Positions 59,634-64,000 of a DNA stretch of 64,000 nucleotides are shown in pieces (positions within the stretch are counted from its first letter, which is position 1; every line of letters begins with the position of its first letter). A program made the translations under genes and the position numbers. This DNA comes from Hyphomonadaceae bacterium. Its GTDB lineage: Bacteria; Pseudomonadota; Alphaproteobacteria; Rhizobiales; Hyphomicrobiaceae. The stretch covers positions 62,001 to 126,000 of the forward strand of contig JAIEQJ010000001.1 in assembly GCA_019747815.1 (NCBI GenBank). The letters run 5' to 3'. The notes under the pieces are model-generated. The model worked only from the letters and a program-made list of their open reading frames with translations, ran no database searches and was not told where the DNA came from.

Positions 59634-62597
59634 ATGTCCGTACAGTCACAAGCCTGGACCGGCCGCTCGATTGAGCGCGTGGAAGACGCCGCGCTTCTCA
59701 CCGGGCTTGGCCGCTACATCGACGACCTAGGCGTCCCCTCCGGCACATTGCACGCGGCCATCCTGCGCTCGCCGCATCCCCACGCCAAGATTGAGGCGGT
59801 GCGCGCAGCGGCGGCAGCGGCGCTCCCCGGCGTAGCGGCTGTCATCACTGGCGACGATATTGTGCGCCTGACGACCAGCCTTCCAGTCGGCGTGCGCGCA
59901 TCGATCAAATGCTGGCCGATGGCGGTCGACCGGGTGCGCTACGTAGGCGAGCCGGTGGCGGTGGTGGTGGCGGTCGACCGCTATGTCGCCGAGGACGCGC
60001 TCGACCTGATCGAGGTCGGCTACCGGCTCCTAGCGGCCATTGTCGATCCGCGCGCCGCGCTCGAGCCCGAGGCACCGCGCCTGCACGAGAGCCTGGATTC
60101 CAACATCGCCAGCGAACGCTGCTTTCGCTACGGCGACCCAGAAGCCGCTTTCGCCAAGGCGGCGCATCGCATTGGCATCGATGTGCACTACCCGCGCAAC
60201 TCCTGCACGCCGCTTGAGACCTACGGCGTCGTGGCGAGTTACAGCCCGGGCGAGGATGCTTACGACATCCTATCCGGCTTCCAGGGGCCGTTCAGCATTC
60301 ACTCGGTAATAGCGCGCGCCCTGAAGGTGCCCGGCAACAGGCTGCGTTTACGCACGCCGCCGGATTCGGGCGGAAGCTTCGGCATCAAGCAGGGCGTGTT
60401 CCCCTACCTCGTCCTGATGGGCGTGGCCTCCCGCGTCGCGGGCCGCCCCGTCAAGTGGGTGGAAGATCGGCTTGAGCATCTGACCGGATCGGTGTCGGCC
60501 ACCAATCGCGCAACACGGATCGAGGCCGCCGTCGATGCTGACGGGCGTGTGCGCGCGCTGGCCTGGGATCAGATCGAAGACGTCGGCGCGCACATCCGCG
60601 CCCCGGAGCCGGCCACACTCTACCGCATGCACGGCAACCTGACCGGCGCTTACGACGTCCGACACGTGGCGGTACGGAATCGCGTGGTCGTCACCAACAA
60701 GACGCCAACCGGGCTCAACCGCGGCTTCGGCGGTCCCCAGGTCTACTACGCGCTCGAGAGGCTGATGCAGCGTATCGCCCTCGAGCTGAAACTTGATCCG
60801 CTGGAAGTGATCCGGCGCAACTTGGTGCCGTCCAAGGCCTTCCCCTACCGCACCGCCACGGGCGCGCTCCTCGACTCCGGCAACTACCAACAAGCGCTGG
60901 AGGTGGCAGCGCGAGACGGTGGGCTCGCAGAGCTGCGCGCCCGCCGTGACGCGGCCAGGCGGGAGGGCAAGCTCTACGGCATCGGCTTTGCCGCTGTGGT
61001 GGAGCCGAGCGTCTCCAACATGGGCTATATCACCACGGCGCTGACGCCCGAGGAGCGTGCCAAAGCGGGGCCCAAGAACGGCGCGCAGGCGACCGCCACC
61101 ATCTCCATCGATCCACTCGGCACGGTGTCCGCGCATATCGCGTCGGTGCCTCAGGGCCAGGGACACCGCACGGTGCTGGCACAAGTGATCGCGGATCAAC
61201 TTGGGCTCAAGCCGGCTGACATTTTCGTCGTCGCAGAGATGGACACGGCCCGCGACGCCTGGTCGATAGCGTCCGGCAACTATTCGAGCCGCTTCGCGGC
61301 AGCCGTGTGCGGAGCGGCGCACATCGCGGCCGCGCGCCTGCGGGCCAAGCTTGCGCGCATCGCTGCCGCGCAACTCAACGTGAGCGCCGAGGAGATCGAG
61401 TTCGCAGGCGGCAAGGTGCAAGCCCGCGGCAACCCGGACAACGCGCTTGCCTTCGCCCGCCTGGCGGCAACGAGCCACTGGGCCCCGGGCGCCCTACCCT
61501 CCGACGTCGATCAGGCCTTCCGGGAGACCGCGTTCTGGACTCCGCCGGAGCTGACCGCACCGACTGAAAGCGACGAGGTCAACTCATCGCTCTGCCACGG
61601 TTTCATCTTCGACATCTGCGGCCTGGAGGTGGACCGAGTCACCGGCGCCGTGCGCATCGACAAGTACGTGACGATGCACGACTGCGGCCGCGTGCTGCAC
61701 CCCGGAATGGTGGCAGGCCAAATCACCGGCGGCTTCGCGCACGCGCTGGGGGCAGCCCTTTACGAGGAATACGCCTACGCGCCGGACGGCAGCTTCCTAG
61801 CCGGTACCTTTGCTGACTACCTGGTGCCGACCTGCATGGAGGTGCCAGCGCCGCTGATCCTACATATCGAGACGCCGTCGCCATTCACCCCGCTCGGTGC
61901 CAAGGGCGTAGGTGAAGGCAACTGCATGAGCACGCCCGTGTGCGTTGCCAACGCGGTTGCGGATGCGCTCGGAATTGCCGATATCGACCTGCCGCTGACC
62001 CCGGCGAAACTCGCAGCAACGCTTCAACGCGTCGAGCCGCCGCCACCCCCTCGCGCCGTTGCGGCGGCTCTACCTGCGGGTAAGGGACGTGCTCTACACG
62101 GAGCTGGCGAGGCGCGTGTGGCGGCCGCGCCCGAGGCAGTCTGGAGCGCCTTGCTCGACACCCGCGTCCTGGCCTCGATCATCCCGGGCTGTCACGACGT
62201 CGAACAGGTCTCGGCCACGCATTTCCGAGCCGACGTCACGCTCGGCGTTGGTCCAGTGAAGGGTCGCTACCGGGCTGAGGTGAAGCTCGAGGACCTGGTG
62301 CCGCCGCAATCGGCCACACTCATCGGCAGCGCCGTCGGAGCGCTCGGATCAGCGGTGGGCAAAGGCAGCGTACGCCTCTCTGGCGACGATGTCGGCGGCA
62401 CCGTCATCAGCTACGAATACGATGCGGAGATCGGCGGGAAGGCGGCGGCCGTCGGTGGCCGGCTGCTGGACGGTGCGGCGCGCATCGTCATCCGCCAGTT
62501 CTTCGAGGCGCTGGCCCGGCGGGTGGCTGGGACGGCCGCGCCGGCCTGGCGTCTATGGCTCGACCGGCTGCTGGCGCGGTTCCGGGGGCGGCCATGA
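59634..62597 (+). CDS. Mo-hydroxylase large subunit fused to a C-terminal CoxG-type domain
   Basis: A 987-residue fusion. Residues about 1-800 are a molybdopterin subunit: hammerhead domain (about 15-150), cofactor motif PDSGGSFGIK, loop PTGLNRGFGGPQ instead of the CO dehydrogenase AYRCSFR, and catalytic E761 in GVGEGN. After a proline-rich linker (PPPPPRA, about 802-808) comes a CoxG-like SRPBCC domain (about 820-965: EARVAAAPEAVWSALLDTRV, IIPGCHDVEQVSATHF). CoxG usually is a separate protein linked to membrane anchoring of CO dehydrogenase. The C-terminus is basic and hydrophobic (WRLWLDRLLARFRGRP), which may touch the membrane. First gene of a cluster with FAD and 2Fe-2S subunits. Confidence 0.88.
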   Translation: MSVQSQAWTGRSIERVEDAALLTGLGRYIDDLGVPSGTLHAAILRSPHPHAKIEAVRAAAAAALPGVAAVITGDDIVRLTTSLPVGVRASIKCWPMAVDRVRYVGEPVAVVVAVDRYVAEDALDLIEVGYRLLAAIVDPRAALEPEAPRLHESLDSNIASERCFRYGDPEAAFAKAAHRIGIDVHYPRNSCTPLETYGVVASYSPGEDAYDILSGFQGPFSIHSVIARALKVPGNRLRLRTPPDSGGSFGIKQGVFPYLVLMGVASRVAGRPVKWVEDRLEHLTGSVSATNRATRIEAAVDADGRVRALAWDQIEDVGAHIRAPEPATLYRMHGNLTGAYDVRHVAVRNRVVVTNKTPTGLNRGFGGPQVYYALERLMQRIALELKLDPLEVIRRNLVPSKAFPYRTATGALLDSGNYQQALEVAARDGGLAELRARRDAARREGKLYGIGFAAVVEPSVSNMGYITTALTPEERAKAGPKNGAQATATISIDPLGTVSAHIASVPQGQGHRTVLAQVIADQLGLKPADIFVVAEMDTARDAWSIASGNYSSRFAAAVCGAAHIAAARLRAKLARIAAAQLNVSAEEIEFAGGKVQARGNPDNALAFARLAATSHWAPGALPSDVDQAFRETAFWTPPELTAPTESDEVNSSLCHGFIFDICGLEVDRVTGAVRIDKYVTMHDCGRVLHPGMVAGQITGGFAHALGAALYEEYAYAPDGSFLAGTFADYLVPTCMEVPAPLILHIETPSPFTPLGAKGVGEGNCMSTPVCVANAVADALGIADIDLPLTPAKLAATLQRVEPPPPPRAVAAALPAGKGRALHGAGEARVAAAPEAVWSALLDTRVLASIIPGCHDVEQVSATHFRADVTLGVGPVKGRYRAEVKLEDLVPPQSATLIGSAVGALGSAVGKGSVRLSGDDVGGTVISYEYDAEIGGKAAAVGGRLLDGAARIVIRQFFEALARRVAGTAAPAWRLWLDRLLARFRGRP

Positions 62598-63421
62598 AGC
62601 CGCCGCCCTTCGACTACGTTCGGGCCGCGACGCTCGCCGAGGCACACGCGGTATTGGCGACCGAAGGCACCGACGCCCGCATCATCGCCGGCGGTCAGAC
62701 ACTCGTACCCATGCTGTCGATGCGGCTAGCGCGGCCCAGGGTCCTGATCGACATCATGCGGCTGCCTGAACTCGCAACGATCGAGGAGAGCGCAGGCAGC
62801 ATTCATGTTGGCGCCGGGGTACGGCAGGCTGAACTGCTCGCCTGGCCGGATCTCGCCAGCCGCCAGCCTCTGCTTGCCGCCGCGCTGCCCTGGGTTGGGC
62901 ATGCCCAGACGCGCAGCCGCGGCACGGTGTGTGGCTCGGTCGCGCATGCAGACCCCAGCGCCGAGATCCCCCTCGTGCTGGTGGCGCTAGGCGGCAGCAT
63001 CGTCCTTTCGACCCGGCGCCGCCAGAGGACGGTCGCTGCCGAGCAGTTCTTCATAGGCTCGCTATCTACCGACCGGCGCGACGAGGAGCTGATTGCGGCA
63101 GTGTTGTTCCCCTGTGCCCCGCCAGAACACGGCTACGCCTTCCGCGAATTCGGACGCCGACACGGCGATTTTGCGGTGACTGCCTGCGCGGCCTTGGTCA
63201 CGCCTGAACGCGTGCGGCTGGCTGTCGGTGGCGTGGCCGATCGCCCTGTGGCCCGGGAATGGGGAGCATTGGCGGGGAGCGCCCTGGACGACGCGCTGAA
63301 CGAGTTCGCCTACGATCTCGATGCGCGCGACGATCTACACGCCACAGCCCGCTTCCGCCGAGATCTTGTACGGCAACTCGGCCGCGAGGTGATCATGGAG
63401 GCGCGCCGATGCCTCGCTTGA
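62594..63421 (+). CDS. Mo-hydroxylase FAD-binding subunit
   Basis: A 275-residue FAD subunit; the ATG at 62594 overlaps the large-subunit stop. IIAGGQTLVPMLSMRLARPR is the first FAD motif. The second normally reads TIGGS; here it is RGTVCGSVAHADP, with a cysteine in the glycine-rich loop. The C-terminal domain follows (FAVTACAALVTPERV). Electrons from the 2Fe-2S subunit leave through this FAD. It overlaps the next gene by 13 bases. Confidence 0.88.
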   Translation: MKPPPFDYVRAATLAEAHAVLATEGTDARIIAGGQTLVPMLSMRLARPRVLIDIMRLPELATIEESAGSIHVGAGVRQAELLAWPDLASRQPLLAAALPWVGHAQTRSRGTVCGSVAHADPSAEIPLVLVALGGSIVLSTRRRQRTVAAEQFFIGSLSTDRRDEELIAAVLFPCAPPEHGYAFREFGRRHGDFAVTACAALVTPERVRLAVGGVADRPVAREWGALAGSALDDALNEFAYDLDARDDLHATARFRRDLVRQLGREVIMEARRCLA

Positions 63422-63918
63422 GCGCCACCAGCCGCCACGCCGTCAGCTTTGTGCTCAACGGCCGGAGCACCACCGCCGACGCCGAGCCACGCATGCTGCT
63501 GACCGATTTCCTACGTCACGTCCTTGGGCTGACCGGAACTCACGTCGGCTGCGAACACGGCGTATGCGGTGCCTGCACCATTCATATCGACGGTCAGCCG
63601 GCGCGGGCCTGCCTGACACTAGCGGTCCAGGTAGATGGCGCCAGCGTACGCACGATCGAGGACCTGGCGCCTGAGCCCGGCCGCCTATCCGTGCTGCAGG
63701 CGGCGTTCCGCCGGCACCACGCACTGCAATGCGGGTTCTGCACGCCCGGCATGCTGATGTCGCTCGACGCCTACCTTGCCGCAAACCCCGAGCCCGACGA
63801 GGCGGAGTTGCGCAAGTACCTGAGCGGCCACCTGTGCCGGTGCACCGGTTACGTTCCGATCGTTGCCGCCGCACTCGACGCGGCCAAGAGATTGCGGGAG
63901 GACACCGCGAATGCTTGA
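63409..63918 (+). CDS. Mo-hydroxylase 2Fe-2S subunit
   Basis: A 169-residue iron-sulfur subunit. First cluster C48, C53, C56 and C68 (GCEHGVCGACTI); second cluster C108, C111, C143 and C145 (QCGFCTPG, CRCTGY). All eight ligands are present. The start at 63409 lies within the last codons of the FAD subunit gene. Together with the two upstream genes it completes the third Mo-hydroxylase of the window, and it overlaps the start of a CoA ligase gene by eight bases. Confidence 0.9.
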   Translation: MPRLSATSRHAVSFVLNGRSTTADAEPRMLLTDFLRHVLGLTGTHVGCEHGVCGACTIHIDGQPARACLTLAVQVDGASVRTIEDLAPEPGRLSVLQAAFRRHHALQCGFCTPGMLMSLDAYLAANPEPDEAELRKYLSGHLCRCTGYVPIVAAALDAAKRLREDTANA

Positions 63919-64000
63919 TCTCGGACTGTCGTTCGTGGCGGCCGTCTCGCGCGACGTCAACGCGCTCGCGATCGTCGATCGGTCAGTACGGTTGACGTAT
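63911..64000 (+). CDS. Acyl-CoA ligase, N-terminal end (partial)
   Basis: An open frame from the ATG at 63911 runs off the window after 30 codons. The reading LGLSFVAAVSRDVNALAIVD followed by RSVRLTY matches the start of class I adenylate-forming ligases, where xxxRLTYxxL begins the first strand. It overlaps the 2Fe-2S subunit gene by eight bases, so it belongs to the third Mo-hydroxylase operon. This repeats the pairing of Mo-hydroxylase and CoA ligase seen at 1-5653. Confidence 0.6.
   Translation, partial: MLDLGLSFVAAVSRDVNALAIVDRSVRLTY

Overview
The window is GC-rich, densely packed DNA that looks like a chromosomal catabolic island of an alphaproteobacterium, probably in the Hyphomicrobiales (Bradyrhizobium/Xanthobacteraceae-like). 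This is inferred from gene style, long operons of four-base ATGA overlaps, and the Liv-transporter plus CoA-ligase architecture; there is no rRNA or other marker gene. I saw no tRNA, rRNA, CRISPR array or phage. Almost every gene serves uptake and oxidation of organic acids or heterocyclic/aromatic compounds as CoA thioesters.

Left part. 1-5653 (+) is a molybdenum-hydroxylase cluster: end of the 2Fe-2S subunit, a lactonase-type metallo-beta-lactamase, the molybdopterin subunit, an SDR-like protein and an acyl-CoA ligase. It ends abruptly at a scar: a decayed CusA/CzcA efflux-pump fragment and a broken IS110-family transposase (5657-7119). 7371-12113 (-) holds a DUF1348 protein, a Tat-exported CmpA/NrtA-like binding protein, a rhodanese, an acyl-CoA-dehydrogenase-like flavoprotein and an OsmC protein, possibly for sulfur compounds, with a TetR gene on the other strand.

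Operon 1 (28102 down to 13271, -) has 13 genes: TetR, acyl-CoA dehydrogenase, a full LivFGHM-plus-binding-protein transporter, two CoA ligases, a two-subunit biotin-dependent acyl-CoA carboxylase, a MaoC hydratase and a CitE/HpcH lyase. Together they read as import, CoA activation, dehydrogenation, carboxylation, hydration and C-C cleavage, a parallel to leucine (Liu) degradation with different hydratase and lyase families. A GntR regulator with two tandem winged-helix domains follows (28782), then a small operon of acetoacetate-decarboxylase-like protein, orphan binding protein, SDR and a decayed LivG fragment. A near-identical operator lies before the GntR gene and before the small operon.

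Operon 2 (41520 down to 33074, -) encodes a complete Mo-hydroxylase (FAD, 2Fe-2S and Mo subunits) followed by its own Liv transporter, with a divergent TetR. Operon 3 (55717 down to 43546, -) encodes an SRPBCC protein, an OB/zinc-ribbon protein with thiolase, IpdAB-like CoA-transferase subunits, an aldehyde dehydrogenase, a CoA ligase and a third Liv transporter; a TetR gene follows, and the two promoters share an operator motif.

55.9-58.6 kb is a graveyard: an ALDH N-terminal fragment, a truncated and frameshifted LysR gene fused tail-to-tail with a UbiD 3' fragment, an intact UbiX, and a frameshifted TIGR02444-family gene. From 58650 (+) an AraC regulator precedes a third Mo-hydroxylase cluster whose large subunit carries a C-terminal CoxG-type domain, and a CoA ligase runs off the window edge.
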